Positions 27,929 to 37,968 of a stretch of 64,000 nucleotides of DNA are shown here, in pieces; the first letter of the stretch is position 1, and each line of letters opens with the position of its first letter. The notes below the pieces were generated by a model, which saw only the letters and a list, made by a program, of their open reading frames with translations, was not told the DNA's origin and did no database searches. The position numbers and the translations under genes are program-made. This DNA is from CALINF01 sp039990395 (GTDB lineage Bacteria > Pseudomonadota > Gammaproteobacteria > Pseudomonadales > Halieaceae): contig JBDXFZ010000041.1 in NCBI GenBank assembly GCA_039990395.1, positions 1 to 64,000 on the forward strand, given 5' to 3'.

Positions 27929-29260
27929 GTGAGCAAGAAGCTTTACATCAAAACCCACGGTTGCCAGATGAACGAATACGATTCGGATCGTATGCGCGAC
28001 CTGCTGGAAGACAGTCATGACCTGGTGTCAACAGACAATCCGGAAGATGCCGACGTGCTTCTCCTAAACACCTGTTCTATAAGGGAAAAAGCACAAGAGA
28101 AGGTGTTTCACCAGCTCGGACGGTGGAAGCACCTGAAAGAGAAAAACCCCAACCTTGTGATTGGTGTGGGTGGCTGCGTGGCAAGCCAGGAAGGTGCTGA
28201 GATAGGCAAACGAGCGCCCTATGTTGATCTAGTGTTCGGACCACAAACGCTGCACCGACTCCCCGAAATGATGGAGCAACGCGGGCCGGCAGGTACGTTG
28301 GTTGTCGATATAAGCTTTCCCGAGATAGAGAAGTTTGACAACCTGCCAGAGCCCAAAGTTGATGGCCCAACAGCGTTCGTTTCGATCATGGAAGGCTGTT
28401 CAAAGTACTGCACATTCTGCGTGGTGCCCTACACTCGGGGCGAAGAAGTCTCGCGCCCCGTAGACGATGTGATTGCCGAGATAGCACACCTCGCTGCCGG
28501 CGGCGTGCGTGAGGTAAACCTACTGGGCCAAAACGTGAACGCCTATCGTGGCGACAATCACCTGGGTGAGGTTGTCGACTTTGCCGAACTGCTGGCCTAT
28601 GTAGCGCGCGTGCCCGGTATTGACCGGATCCGCTACACAACATCACACCCGGTTGAATTCTCCGATGCCCTGATCGATGCCTATGCCGAAATTCCGGAGC
28701 TAGTCGATCACCTGCACCTGCCCGTGCAGAGCGGCTCCGACCGCATACTCATGGCAATGAAGCGTGGTCACACAGCACTTGAATACAAATCCAAAATCCG
28801 GCGTTTGCGCAAAATACGGCCGAATATCAGCCTGTCATCAGACTTCATCATCGGCTTTCCCGGTGAGAGCGAAGCCGACTTCGCTGCCACCATGAAACTT
28901 ATTGAAGATATCGGTTTTGATACATCGTTCAGCTTCATCTACAGCGCCAGACCCGGCACTCCGGCGTCTGACTTGCCAGATGACACTGACGAGGAAACCA
29001 AAAAGCAGCGGCTGCAGATCTTGCAGGGTCGCATCTTGCAGCAGGCGCAGACAATCAGCCGGCAAATGGTAGGGACTACCCAGAAAATTCTGGTCACGGG
29101 TGTCTCGCGCAAAGACCCGGGGCAACTGCAGGGGCGCACCGAAAACAACCGCGTTGTTAATTTCAGCTGCAGCAATCACGCCCTGATCGGCCAGTTCGTT
29201 GAGGTCGATATCCATCAGGCCTTGCCCAACTCGCTGCGCGGCGCACTAAGCCCTAGTTGA
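27929..29260 (+). CDS. miaB: tRNA-2-methylthio-N6-dimethylallyladenosine synthase
   Basis: This 443-residue radical-SAM methylthiotransferase acts on i6A37 of tRNAs reading UNN codons. The auxiliary iron-sulfur cluster uses Cys12, Cys49 and Cys83, and the radical-SAM cluster uses Cys157, Cys161 and Cys164 in EGCSKYCTFC. A TRAM domain ends the protein (about 375-440). It starts with GTG after AGGA. It is the first gene of the block leading to holA. Confidence 0.97.
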   Translation: MSKKLYIKTHGCQMNEYDSDRMRDLLEDSHDLVSTDNPEDADVLLLNTCSIREKAQEKVFHQLGRWKHLKEKNPNLVIGVGGCVASQEGAEIGKRAPYVDLVFGPQTLHRLPEMMEQRGPAGTLVVDISFPEIEKFDNLPEPKVDGPTAFVSIMEGCSKYCTFCVVPYTRGEEVSRPVDDVIAEIAHLAAGGVREVNLLGQNVNAYRGDNHLGEVVDFAELLAYVARVPGIDRIRYTTSHPVEFSDALIDAYAEIPELVDHLHLPVQSGSDRILMAMKRGHTALEYKSKIRRLRKIRPNISLSSDFIIGFPGESEADFAATMKLIEDIGFDTSFSFIYSARPGTPASDLPDDTDEETKKQRLQILQGRILQQAQTISRQMVGTTQKILVTGVSRKDPGQLQGRTENNRVVNFSCSNHALIGQFVEVDIHQALPNSLRGALSPS

Positions 29261-29323
29261 CGATACCGAAATAGGGTATATCCTTTTGTTCTCATACATT
29301 GCCCCTGTGGCCCCAGACTCATT

Positions 29324-30343
29324 TTGAACAGTGACATTGCGACGCCTGCGTCGACTCAGAAAAGCCTCACCCTAGAACCCAATGACGCCCGCCATCTGGC
29401 GATGCTTTGCGGCCAGTTGGATGCTCACCTGCGACAGATAGAGTCGCGACTTGGCGTTAAGGTGAGCGCTCGCGCCAATCAGTTCACCATTAGCGGGCCG
29501 CCGGTGAACGTATCCACAACCAGCGATTTGCTCATACATCTGTATGCCGAAGTTTGCCAAGGCGTGGCCCTCACGCCCGAGTCACTGCATCTGCAACTAC
29601 AGCACTCAAGCAATGAGGGGCTGGCGAATGCAGATGAGGTAGAGCCCGTTGAGGCTATTCAGGTCATACGTACCAAGCGCGCGTCAATCAAGCCCCGTGG
29701 CACCAACCAGCAGGGCTACGTTCGCACCATCAAGCACAATGACATCAATTTTGGTGTTGGTCCGGCGGGTACCGGTAAAACATTTCTGGCTGTCGCTTGC
29801 GCTGTGGAGTCTCTGCTTGAGGAACGCGTCAAGCGCATACTACTTGTTCGCCCTGCTGTTGAAGCGGGTGAGAAACTGGGATTTCTTCCAGGAGACCTGT
29901 CGCAGAAGATCGACCCCTACCTGCGGCCTCTCTACGATGCGCTTTATGAGATGCTCGGCTTTGAGACTGTGAACAAATATATCGAGCGCAATATTATCGA
30001 GGTAGCACCCCTGGCATTTATGCGCGGGCGCACACTGAACAACTCGTTCATCATTCTCGACGAAGCACAAAATACGACTCGCGAGCAGATGAAGATGTTT
30101 CTGACGCGAATTGGCTTTGGTTCCACTGCCGTCATTACGGGCGATGCGACACAGATCGATCTGCCGCGCGGCGTACCGTCGGGGCTTACCCATGTGAGCA
30201 ATATACTGACTGAGGTCGATGGCATCGGTTTCACATTCTTTGCCAACAAGGACGTGGTGCGCCACCCCCTCGTGCAGCGAATCGTGGAAGCCTATGACGT
30301 CCACGAAGCCACGACCCAGGCGCTCGACCAACACCAGCGATGA
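29324..30343 (+). CDS. ybeZ: PhoH-like ATPase YbeZ
   Basis: This 339-residue ATPase of the PhoH family is associated with YbeY and RNA/ribosome metabolism. Walker A is GPAGTGKTFLAVA, followed by LVRPAVEAGEKLGFLPGDL and Walker B SFIILDEAQNTT. The N-terminal 100 residues form a KH-like/PhoH N-domain. The only upstream in-frame start is a TTG at 29324 with no clear Shine-Dalgarno, so the exact N-terminus is uncertain. ATGA couples it to ybeY. Confidence 0.94.
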   Translation: MNSDIATPASTQKSLTLEPNDARHLAMLCGQLDAHLRQIESRLGVKVSARANQFTISGPPVNVSTTSDLLIHLYAEVCQGVALTPESLHLQLQHSSNEGLANADEVEPVEAIQVIRTKRASIKPRGTNQQGYVRTIKHNDINFGVGPAGTGKTFLAVACAVESLLEERVKRILLVRPAVEAGEKLGFLPGDLSQKIDPYLRPLYDALYEMLGFETVNKYIERNIIEVAPLAFMRGRTLNNSFIILDEAQNTTREQMKMFLTRIGFGSTAVITGDATQIDLPRGVPSGLTHVSNILTEVDGIGFTFFANKDVVRHPLVQRIVEAYDVHEATTQALDQHQR

Positions 30344-30813
30344 ACCCTCAGGTCGATATTCAGAATGCCAGCAAGCTGCCAGTACCCACCGATTCAGAGC
30401 TCACGCGCTGGATCGGCACGGCCGTTAGATTTGCAGAGGGTCCAGCCAATGCAGAGGTCAGTTTGCGATTGGTCGATGAAGCAGAAATGGCGGAATTGAA
30501 TCTCACCTATCGCGACAAAACCGGGTCAACGAATGTACTGTCCTTCCCTTCTGATCTCCCCGCCGAGCTGGAAATACCATTACTGGGCGATATCGTGATC
30601 TGTGCACCGGTAGTTACTCGGGAGGCGCAGCAGCAGCACAAGCCCGCGCAGGCACACTGGGCACATATGGCCGTGCATGGCTCGCTGCATCTACTGGGAT
30701 ACGATCACATCGAGCCAGAAGACGCACACACAATGGAAACGCTGGAAACGGCCATAATGAAGAATCTGAACTATCCTTGCCCCTATGCGGGCTACGCTGC
30801 ACAGGAGCACTGA
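30340..30813 (+). CDS. ybeY: Endoribonuclease YbeY (rRNA maturation factor)
   Basis: This 157-residue zinc metalloprotein is required for 16S rRNA 3'-end maturation and ribosome quality control. The zinc site HGSLHLLGYDH (three His) is intact at about residues 111-121. DKTGSTNVLSFP is the second family motif. Its start overlaps the ybeZ stop and corC follows 5 nt after its stop. Confidence 0.96.
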   Translation: MNPQVDIQNASKLPVPTDSELTRWIGTAVRFAEGPANAEVSLRLVDEAEMAELNLTYRDKTGSTNVLSFPSDLPAELEIPLLGDIVICAPVVTREAQQQHKPAQAHWAHMAVHGSLHLLGYDHIEPEDAHTMETLETAIMKNLNYPCPYAGYAAQEH

Positions 30814-30818
30814 AACCA

Positions 30819-31667
30819 ATGAGCGAAGATCGATTTCATTCCGAGTCAGGTGATAGAACCTGGCTGGAGAAAGTCGCGCTGTTGTTTTCTTCCGAACCCC
30901 GCACTCGAGAAGATCTTGAAGACGTGCTGATGGTCGCCACCGAGAACGAGGTTATCGACGAAGGTGCGCGCAGTATCATCGAAGGCGCCATGCAGGTGAG
31001 CAAACTGCAGGCGCGGGATATCATGATTCCGCGTTCTCAGATGAATGTTATCAAGTCAGATCAAACACTGGAGGAAGCCCTCCCCCAGATTATTAGCTCT
31101 GCCCACTCCCGCTACCCGGTGGTAGGTGACAATCCGGACGACATACTGGGCATACTGCTGGCCAAAGATTTGCTGCCTCAGATTTTGAATGAAGACCGAA
31201 GTAGCTTTGAAATCTGCAGCCTGCTGCGCCCCACTGTTGTAGTGCCTGAGAGCAAGCGCCTTAATATTCTGCTGACGGAGTTTAGGGAAAAGCGCAACCA
31301 TATGGCTATCGTTATCGATGAGTATGGCGGCGTTGCGGGCCTGGTTACTATCGAGGATGTGTTGGAAGAGATTGTCGGCGATATCGAAGATGAAACCGAC
31401 TCAGAAGAAGACATGTATATCCGCAAGATAAGTGACAATGACTTCTTTATCAGGGCACTTACGCCTATCGAGGACTTCAACGAGCACTTCAACACCGAAT
31501 TCAGCGAAGAGGAATTCGATACGATTGGAGGCCTGGTGATTCAGGCGTTTGGCCATATGCCTGCGCGCAACGAGGTGACTACTATCAATAACTTTGAGTT
31601 CAAGGTGATCACCGCCGACCAGCGCAAAATTCACAGCCTGCGAATGCGTCCCCCTGTAGAAGAGTAA
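30819..31667 (+). CDS. corC: HlyC/CorC family protein (CBS-domain, CorC)
   Basis: This 282-residue cytoplasmic protein has two CBS domains (about 60-190, including RDIMIPRSQM and IDEYGGVAGLVTIEDVLEEI) and a C-terminal CorC_HlyC domain (about 200-280). It is associated with magnesium/cobalt efflux in enterobacteria, but no membrane segment is present and the exact role is uncertain. The ATG at 30819 follows the ybeY stop by 5 nt. The frame extends upstream to 30777, inside ybeY. Confidence 0.93.
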   Translation: MSEDRFHSESGDRTWLEKVALLFSSEPRTREDLEDVLMVATENEVIDEGARSIIEGAMQVSKLQARDIMIPRSQMNVIKSDQTLEEALPQIISSAHSRYPVVGDNPDDILGILLAKDLLPQILNEDRSSFEICSLLRPTVVVPESKRLNILLTEFREKRNHMAIVIDEYGGVAGLVTIEDVLEEIVGDIEDETDSEEDMYIRKISDNDFFIRALTPIEDFNEHFNTEFSEEEFDTIGGLVIQAFGHMPARNEVTTINNFEFKVITADQRKIHSLRMRPPVEE

Positions 31668-31672
31668 ATCAC

Positions 31673-33232
31673 GTGTCGCGCAGCCAGTCTGCCACAGCCC
31701 AGCCAGCGGCAATGCCTCCTGCCATGAACCCCTTGTTGGTGCTTGTACTGGCACCACTGGCTGGCGCCCTGATCACGTTATCGCTGGCACCCTTCAACTA
31801 TTGGCCCGCCGGTATTATCAGCTGTGCCATATATGCCTACTTACTGTGCACCTGCACGCCACGACAGGGCGCATGGCGAGGCTGGCTGTTTGGCCTGGGC
31901 CTATTCGGCTCTGGCGTTTCCTGGGTGTATGTCAGTATCCACGAGTTCGGCAATGCCGGTGTCGTGCTGGCGGGATTACTCACTGCCCTGTTTTGCGCCG
32001 GACTGGCTTTGCTACACCTGCTTTTTGGCTGGTGCTATGCGCGCTGGATTCGCGTTCTCCCCGGCGGGATGCTGATGGGGTTTCCGGCCTTATGGGTTTT
32101 GTTCGAGTGGCTACGCAGCTGGCTGCTTACGGGTTTTCCGTGGCTGTATCTGGGCTATGCACATATTGATACGTGGATAGCCGGATGGGCGCCGATTGTG
32201 GGTGTGTATGGCCTGTCGTTCGTGTGTGCGCTCACCGGTACCTGTTTGTTTTTGGCTTGGCGCAGCCGGCAGTTGCTGGCCATCGTTGCCTACAGCGGCG
32301 TAATCGCCTTGTTCTGGGTTGGCGGCGGGGTTCTAAAACCTATTCAATGGGTAGCCAATGCCACACAAGAGCCACTTTCGGTGGCGCTGTACCAGCCGAA
32401 CATTCCGCAAGAGCACAAATGGTCACGCGCTTGGTATCCACGTATTTTGGAGCGGTTTGAAACGTCCGTGGACTCAACCTACGGCTCAGATATTATTCTG
32501 TGGCCAGAATCTGCAATACCCAATTTTTACGAGCGCAGCAAAGATTTCCTGGATCCGATCGCCGAGCAGGCAGCAGCCAATGAATCTACGCTGATCACGG
32601 GTATCCCTATGCGAGATGCAGGGACTCGCACCTACTACAACAGTATTATTGCGCTTGGACAAGGCCAAGGTAGTTATCACAAACAGCGCCTTGTACCCTT
32701 TGGCGAATACGTGCCACTGGAATCATGGCTGCGAGGTTTGATTGAGTTTTTTGATCTTCCGATGTCTGCATTTAGCAGCGGCGGCAGCGAGCAGCCGCTT
32801 CTGCAGGCAGGGGCATTCAAGGTAGCGCCTTTCATATGTTACGAGGTGGTGTATCCCGACCTCGTCGCCAGTACTGCCAACGACTCAGACCTGCTGCTTA
32901 CCATCAGCAACGACAGCTGGTTTGGTGCGTCGATTGGACCATTGCAGCACCTGCAGATGGCGCAGATGCGGGCGCTGGAAAATGGGCGGTACATGCTACG
33001 TGGCACGAATAACGGCGTATCTGCCATCATCGACCATCGCGGGCAGATTCAGGCCCGTACTGAGCAGTTTGTAGAAACCACATTATTTGGTAAGGCCTGG
33101 GTAATGCTGGGGAACACGCCGTTCGGCAGTTTCGGATCACTACCGGTGATTGCTGGTTGCGCCATCGCGCTCATCTTGATGTTGGCAATGTACGCTGCGT
33201 TTTGGCGCATCCCAGCGCGCAAAGCTACCTGA
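31673..33232 (+). CDS. lnt: Apolipoprotein N-acyltransferase
   Basis: This 519-residue inner-membrane enzyme adds the third acyl chain to lipoproteins. It has six or so membrane segments over the first 200 residues, followed by a periplasmic nitrilase domain. The catalytic triad is visible as Glu in ILWPESAIPNF, Lys in YHKQRLVPFGEYVP and Cys in APFICYEVVYPD. A final membrane segment lies at about 490-510. It starts with GTG 5 nt after corC. The stop overlaps the end of the convergent hemerythrin gene by 8 bp. Confidence 0.95.
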   Translation: MSRSQSATAQPAAMPPAMNPLLVLVLAPLAGALITLSLAPFNYWPAGIISCAIYAYLLCTCTPRQGAWRGWLFGLGLFGSGVSWVYVSIHEFGNAGVVLAGLLTALFCAGLALLHLLFGWCYARWIRVLPGGMLMGFPALWVLFEWLRSWLLTGFPWLYLGYAHIDTWIAGWAPIVGVYGLSFVCALTGTCLFLAWRSRQLLAIVAYSGVIALFWVGGGVLKPIQWVANATQEPLSVALYQPNIPQEHKWSRAWYPRILERFETSVDSTYGSDIILWPESAIPNFYERSKDFLDPIAEQAAANESTLITGIPMRDAGTRTYYNSIIALGQGQGSYHKQRLVPFGEYVPLESWLRGLIEFFDLPMSAFSSGGSEQPLLQAGAFKVAPFICYEVVYPDLVASTANDSDLLLTISNDSWFGASIGPLQHLQMAQMRALENGRYMLRGTNNGVSAIIDHRGQIQARTEQFVETTLFGKAWVMLGNTPFGSFGSLPVIAGCAIALILMLAMYAAFWRIPARKAT

Positions 33233-33587
33233 CATCTGCTTTTAAAAGAAACGACTCCAACTCTTTATCGATACCAAATACGTGCCGGGTCAACCACTCG
33301 GTGAGAAAGGTGCCGATGATCTCTCGAAACTGGGCGTCGAACTGGCCAGCGCTGAGGATCTCTGCGATCTCCGCTCGAAAGCGATTATGGGCAGACAGGT
33401 GTGCGTCCAGCCCGGGGTAAGACAATTCGCGCATATAGCGTTCCTCGAGCGAGAAATGATTCTCGGTATAGTCACGCAGGTGCTCGATAACGCGCTCATC
33501 TGCCTCTGGATCGCGAATGAGATCGAGAATCTCGAACAACACCTGATGCTGAGTGTCTTGCCACAGGATGTCACTGGTCTTTCTCAT
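33225..33587 (-). CDS. Bacteriohemerythrin
   Basis: This 120-residue single-domain protein has the diiron-binding pattern of hemerythrins: His in DTQHQVLFE, HFSLEERYM, LDAHLSAHNRF and a C-terminal HVFGID. It could carry or sense oxygen, or buffer iron and nitric oxide. It lies antisense inside the otherwise rightward miaB-holA block and overlaps the lnt 3' end, an insertion I do not recall from the equivalent pseudomonad block. Confidence 0.9.
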   Translation of the reverse strand: MRKTSDILWQDTQHQVLFEILDLIRDPEADERVIEHLRDYTENHFSLEERYMRELSYPGLDAHLSAHNRFRAEIAEILSAGQFDAQFREIIGTFLTEWLTRHVFGIDKELESFLLKADVR

Positions 33588-33795
33588 TTAAACAGCGTAC
33601 GTGGGCAAAACAGGATTTGCCACGACGCAGGTCAAGAGATCGGCATTTTCCCCTACTGACGACCATCGCAGCGGTTCGGGAAAACTGGTAGACTGCGCGC
33701 TTCATTTTTTGGCCGGATCAACGCCCGAAACCAGCGCAAAGACTGGGTTCGAGACAGATCGTCCAGGCCGTAGCTAACGGAAGTCTTACGTAGTA

Positions 33796-36246
33796 ATGGA
33801 AGCCAAATACAATCCGGGCGTCATCGAAAAAGCCGTACAGCAGCACTGGCTCGAGAACAATAGTTTTGCTGTGGAACACGACGATACACGCGAGAAGTTT
33901 TACTGTCTGGCCATGTTCCCCTACCCCAGCGGAAAACTGCACATGGGGCATGTGCGCAACTACACCATTGCGGATGTAATCGCTCGCTTTCATCGCATGC
34001 AGGGCAAGAATGTACTACAGCCCATGGGCTGGGATGCTTTTGGCCTGCCCGCCGAGAACGCCGCAATACAAAATAATGTGCCGCCGGCGCGCTGGACGGC
34101 AGAGAACATCGACTATATGCGCGAGCAACTGCGGGAGTTAGGCTTTGCCTACGACTGGGACCGCGAGATAGCAACGTGCAACCCGCAATACTATCGCTGG
34201 GAGCAGTGGTTCTTTACACGCTTATTCGAAAAGGGATTGGCCTACAAGAAAAAGGCCGAAGTGAACTGGTGTGAAACCGACCAGACAGTTCTGGCCAACG
34301 AGCAGGTAGTCGATGGACGCTGCTGGCGCTGCGATAACAAGGTGGAGCGCCGAGAGATAGACCAGTGGTTCATCAAGATCACTGAGTACGCCGACCAATT
34401 GCTCGCCGACCTCGATCAGCTCGATGAGTGGCCTGAGCAGGTGCGAACGATGCAGCGCAACTGGATCGGTCGCTCCGAAGGTGTTGATCTGGATTTCACT
34501 CTGTCTAACGGGGAGGCACTGAGCGTATACACCACGAGGCCAGACACATTGATGGGGGCCACGTACGTAGCCGTAGCACCCCAGCACCCTGTGGCAACTG
34601 CCGCCGCTGCCAACAACCCTGAACTGGCGGCCTTCATTGAGTCGCAAACCAATATCAAGGTGGCTGAGGCCGAGATGGCCACCATGGAAAAACTGGGCAT
34701 GGATACCGGTACGACGGCCACGCACCCGTTAACAGGCGAGCAAGTGCCTGTGTGGGTAGCCAACTTCGTGCTGATGAGCTACGGCTCAGGTGCTGTTATG
34801 TCGGTTCCCGGCCACGACCAACGCGACTGGGAATTTGCGACCAAGTACGGACTACCGATTGTGCAGGTGGTTGCACCCAGCAATGACGAATCCTGTGACC
34901 TGGAAACTGCGGCGTTCACAGGCAAGGGCGTGTTGGTAAATTCCGGGGACTACACCGGACTGGTATTTGAGGATGCATTCAACGGCATCGCCGACAGACT
35001 CGAAAGTGAGGATAAAGGAAAGCGCACGGTGAATTTTCGTCTGCGCGACTGGGGGGTATCCAGGCAACGCTACTGGGGCGCACCCATTCCGATCATCAAC
35101 TGCGACAGTTGCGGCGCATTGCCGGTACCCGAGAAAGACTTACCCGTGGTATTGCCCACCGATGTGGAATTCGAAGGCGTAGGCTCACCGATCAAGAAGA
35201 TGCCTGAATTTTACGAAACCACTTGCCCCGGCTGTGGCGGTCACGCAACGCGGGAAACCGATACATTCGACACGTTTATGGAATCGTCGTGGTACTACGC
35301 GCGATTTGCCAGCGCTCGTAATGACGAAGCGATGCTCGATGAAGGGGCCTCATACTGGACGCCTGTCGATCAATACGTGGGAGGTATCGAACACGCCATA
35401 TTGCACCTTTTGTATGCGCGCTTCTTTCACAAACTGATGCGCGATGAAGGTTTGCTGACATCCGACGAACCCTTTAAGCGCCTGCTCACACAGGGCATGG
35501 TACTCAAAGACGGCTCGAAGATGTCCAAGTCAAAAGGCAACACAGTTGATCCGCAGTCTCTTATCGATCGCTACGGCGCGGATACTGTACGGCTATTTAG
35601 CATGTTTGCAGCGCCGCCTGAGCAGTCACTGGAATGGTCGGACTCAGGGGTGGAAGGCGCTAACCGCTTTCTCAAGCGATTATGGAAACTGGTGGCGCGC
35701 CATCTCGAGGCAGGGCCTGTACCGGCGTTGGATGTTGCCACTCTTAACGATTCCCAGAAGGCGGCGCGGCGCAAAACTCACGAGACCATCGCCAAGGTTA
35801 CCGATGACTACGGCAGGCGGCAGACATTCAATACCGCCATCGCCGCGGTGATGGAGCTGTGCAATGAACTGGCCAAACTTGATGAAACTCAGCCGCAGGA
35901 TCGCGCTGTTGCCGCAGAAGGCATCAATGCAGCCGTGCTGATGTTGTGCCCCATCGTGCCACACGCCAGCCATGCCCTGTGGCAGGCTCTCGGTGGTGAC
36001 GGCGAGGTAATCAATGCGCCTTGGCCCACCCATGACGAATCGGCGTTAACTCGTGACACGATCGAAATCGTGGTGCAGGTCAATGGCAAGGTACGCGCCA
36101 AAATGTCTATCGATGCCAGCGCTGATAAAGCTGCCGTGGAAGCACTGGCTCTCGGGCAAGATAACGTACAGCGGTTTCTCGATGGCGTTACCGTGCGCAA
36201 GGTGATTGTGGTACCCGGTAAATTGGTTAATATAGTTGCCAACTAA
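33796..36246 (+). CDS. leuS: Leucyl-tRNA synthetase
   Basis: This 816-residue class Ia synthetase is shorter than the 860-870 residues of E. coli and Pseudomonas LeuS. HIGH-type motif: PYPSGKLHMGHVRNY (about 38-52). KMSKS: DGSKMSKSKGN. The CP1 editing domain contains the threonine-rich YTTRPDTLMGATY, and zinc-type cysteines occur in CDSCG and CPGCGG. The C-terminal domain ends in VIVVPGKLVNIVAN. No essential motif is missing. Confidence 0.97.
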   Translation: MEAKYNPGVIEKAVQQHWLENNSFAVEHDDTREKFYCLAMFPYPSGKLHMGHVRNYTIADVIARFHRMQGKNVLQPMGWDAFGLPAENAAIQNNVPPARWTAENIDYMREQLRELGFAYDWDREIATCNPQYYRWEQWFFTRLFEKGLAYKKKAEVNWCETDQTVLANEQVVDGRCWRCDNKVERREIDQWFIKITEYADQLLADLDQLDEWPEQVRTMQRNWIGRSEGVDLDFTLSNGEALSVYTTRPDTLMGATYVAVAPQHPVATAAAANNPELAAFIESQTNIKVAEAEMATMEKLGMDTGTTATHPLTGEQVPVWVANFVLMSYGSGAVMSVPGHDQRDWEFATKYGLPIVQVVAPSNDESCDLETAAFTGKGVLVNSGDYTGLVFEDAFNGIADRLESEDKGKRTVNFRLRDWGVSRQRYWGAPIPIINCDSCGALPVPEKDLPVVLPTDVEFEGVGSPIKKMPEFYETTCPGCGGHATRETDTFDTFMESSWYYARFASARNDEAMLDEGASYWTPVDQYVGGIEHAILHLLYARFFHKLMRDEGLLTSDEPFKRLLTQGMVLKDGSKMSKSKGNTVDPQSLIDRYGADTVRLFSMFAAPPEQSLEWSDSGVEGANRFLKRLWKLVARHLEAGPVPALDVATLNDSQKAARRKTHETIAKVTDDYGRRQTFNTAIAAVMELCNELAKLDETQPQDRAVAAEGINAAVLMLCPIVPHASHALWQALGGDGEVINAPWPTHDESALTRDTIEIVVQVNGKVRAKMSIDASADKAAVEALALGQDNVQRFLDGVTVRKVIVVPGKLVNIVAN

Positions 36247-36268
36247 CTCCACACTTAGCGAGAAAACA

Positions 36269-36784
36269 ATGAGGGCTTTTTCAGTCAGAGGCTGGATTGT
36301 TGTGGCCATGCTACTGATGGTGAGCTCATGCGGGTTCCACCTGCGTGGCAGTAATTCGGCCACAGCTCTGCCTGATAGTTGGCGTAAGATGCATTTGGTC
36401 ACGTCTAACCCCAATAGCGAACTCAGTCGTGAGGTAGCGGCGCGCTTTGCCGCCAGCGGTATCGAGTGGGTTGATCGTAGCGAGGCTGCGTACATATTTG
36501 ATCTGGGCCCCGAAATTTTTTCTCAGCGCAACCTTTCTATCAATGCCGAAGCCCGGGCTGCCGAGTTTGAACTCTCAATGCGCAGTACATTTAGCATCAC
36601 ACAGGCTGGCGGCGAAGAAGAAATAGAACCAACCGAAGCCAAAGTTATCAAGCAAATGGAAAACGATCCGAGCAATGTGGTGGGCAAGGCTGAAGAAGTC
36701 CGTATTCTCAAGGACGAAATGCGTACCGAGCTTGCACAGCAGATTATCCGCAGGATTGATTTTCACGTCGCCAGCATCAAGTAG
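36269..36784 (+). CDS. lptE: LPS assembly lipoprotein
   Basis: This 171-residue outer-membrane lipoprotein partners LptD in lipopolysaccharide insertion. It has a signal peptide with lipobox VSSC (Cys21) followed by GFHLRGSN, the usual LptE start. The ATG at 36269 begins the signal peptide. A longer in-frame start at 36236 would overlap leuS. The stop TAG overlaps the GTG start of holA. Confidence 0.93.
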   Translation: MRAFSVRGWIVVAMLLMVSSCGFHLRGSNSATALPDSWRKMHLVTSNPNSELSREVAARFAASGIEWVDRSEAAYIFDLGPEIFSQRNLSINAEARAAEFELSMRSTFSITQAGGEEEIEPTEAKVIKQMENDPSNVVGKAEEVRILKDEMRTELAQQIIRRIDFHVASIK

Positions 36785-37827
36785 TGCGCGTTTATCCTGA
36801 GAAACTCGCCGGCCAGCTGCAACAACAGCTACACAACGTTTATCTAATCAGCGGCGACGAATCATTACTCGTTCAGGAGTGCGCCGATGCCGTGCGTAAC
36901 GCCGCTCGTGAGCAGGGTTGCTCTGACCGCCAGGTTGTTGACGCTGGCGTATCCAACTTTAATTGGGATGAAATCCTGCAACATGCCACCAGCATGTCGT
37001 TGTTCGCTGAGCGCAAGTTAGTTGAGCTGCGGCTACCCAGCGGCAAACCCGGCGCCGATGGCAGTAAAGCTCTCATCGAGTATCTCGAACACGCCAGCCC
37101 GGACGATGTGCTGTTAATTATCGCAGGCAAGATCGACAAACAATCTACTAACAGCAAATGGTATAAGACTCTTGATCAGGCAGGCGTCACCATTCAGATT
37201 TGGCCCATAGATGCACGTGAACTACCGCGCTGGTTGCAGCAGCGCGTTAGAGCCGCTGGCATGACAATTGATCAAGATGCCGTTCAATTGCTTGCAGATC
37301 GCGTGGAAGGCAACCTATTGGCGGCAGCGCAGGAAATAGAAAAACTGAAACTGCTGGTTACCGATCAGCATATCAATGTTGAAGCTGTGACCGACGCCGT
37401 GCTCGACAATGCCCGTTACAACTTGTTTGGCATGGTCGATGCGGCACTGGCCGGCAATGCGCGAGACAGCCTGCGCATGTTGCACGGGCTGCGCGGTGAA
37501 GGCACGGAGCCCAGTGTGGTGCTGTGGGCGTTTATTCGTGAGCTGCGCACACTGTACGACGCACGAATAGACTGCGACCGGGGCCAGCGACCACAACAGG
37601 CTCTCTCGTCCAGGCGTGTGTGGAAGAATCGCATGAGCCTCATGCAGGCCGCCCTGACGCGCCATGAGCGCGACGGTATATCCCAACTGCTCGATCAAGC
37701 TGCAGTTACCGACGGCTCCATCAAGGGCTTTGCCAGTGGGGATCCATGGAACAATCTTGAAGACCTGATTTTAGGTGTAGCGCTGGGAACAAATCGTAGC
37801 CCAGTACCACGCCAGACTGCCTACTGA
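36784..37827 (+). CDS. holA: DNA polymerase III subunit delta
   Basis: This 347-residue clamp-loader subunit has family signs NVYLISGDESLLVQECADAV, FAERKLVELRLPSGKPG, LARWLQQ-like ELPRWLQQRVRAAG and the C-terminal helical FAR-type domain. Its position directly after lptE is typical. It starts with GTG overlapping the lptE stop (TAGTG). A strong hairpin follows 10 nt after its stop. Confidence 0.94.
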   Translation: MRVYPEKLAGQLQQQLHNVYLISGDESLLVQECADAVRNAAREQGCSDRQVVDAGVSNFNWDEILQHATSMSLFAERKLVELRLPSGKPGADGSKALIEYLEHASPDDVLLIIAGKIDKQSTNSKWYKTLDQAGVTIQIWPIDARELPRWLQQRVRAAGMTIDQDAVQLLADRVEGNLLAAAQEIEKLKLLVTDQHINVEAVTDAVLDNARYNLFGMVDAALAGNARDSLRMLHGLRGEGTEPSVVLWAFIRELRTLYDARIDCDRGQRPQQALSSRRVWKNRMSLMQAALTRHERDGISQLLDQAAVTDGSIKGFASGDPWNNLEDLILGVALGTNRSPVPRQTAY

Positions 37828-37837
37828 AGCACACCGA

Positions 37838-37858
37838 GCACCGCGCATAGCGCGGTGC
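37838..37858 (+). terminator. Hairpin after holA
   Basis: A perfect 9-bp stem GCACCGCGC / GCGCGGTGC with a 3-nt loop lies 10 nt after the holA stop. It is very stable, but no T-run follows, so it is either a weak intrinsic terminator or a 3'-end-protecting hairpin at the end of the miaB-holA block. Confidence 0.65.
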
Positions 37859-37968
37859 GTCCATCCTTAGTCATACCCGCTCATCCCTCTAAACAGCCAC
37901 TGCCCACTTTTTAACACCGCCTGGTTTGCTACCAGATACAGGCTTGCTTTCTACCTCCAAGCAGACTA

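Noticed and set aside
33746..33755. GGTTCGAGAC resembling a tRNA T-loop upstream of leuS
   Set aside because: No acceptor stem, D-arm or anticodon arm can be built around it; it is probably part of the leuS leader by chance.
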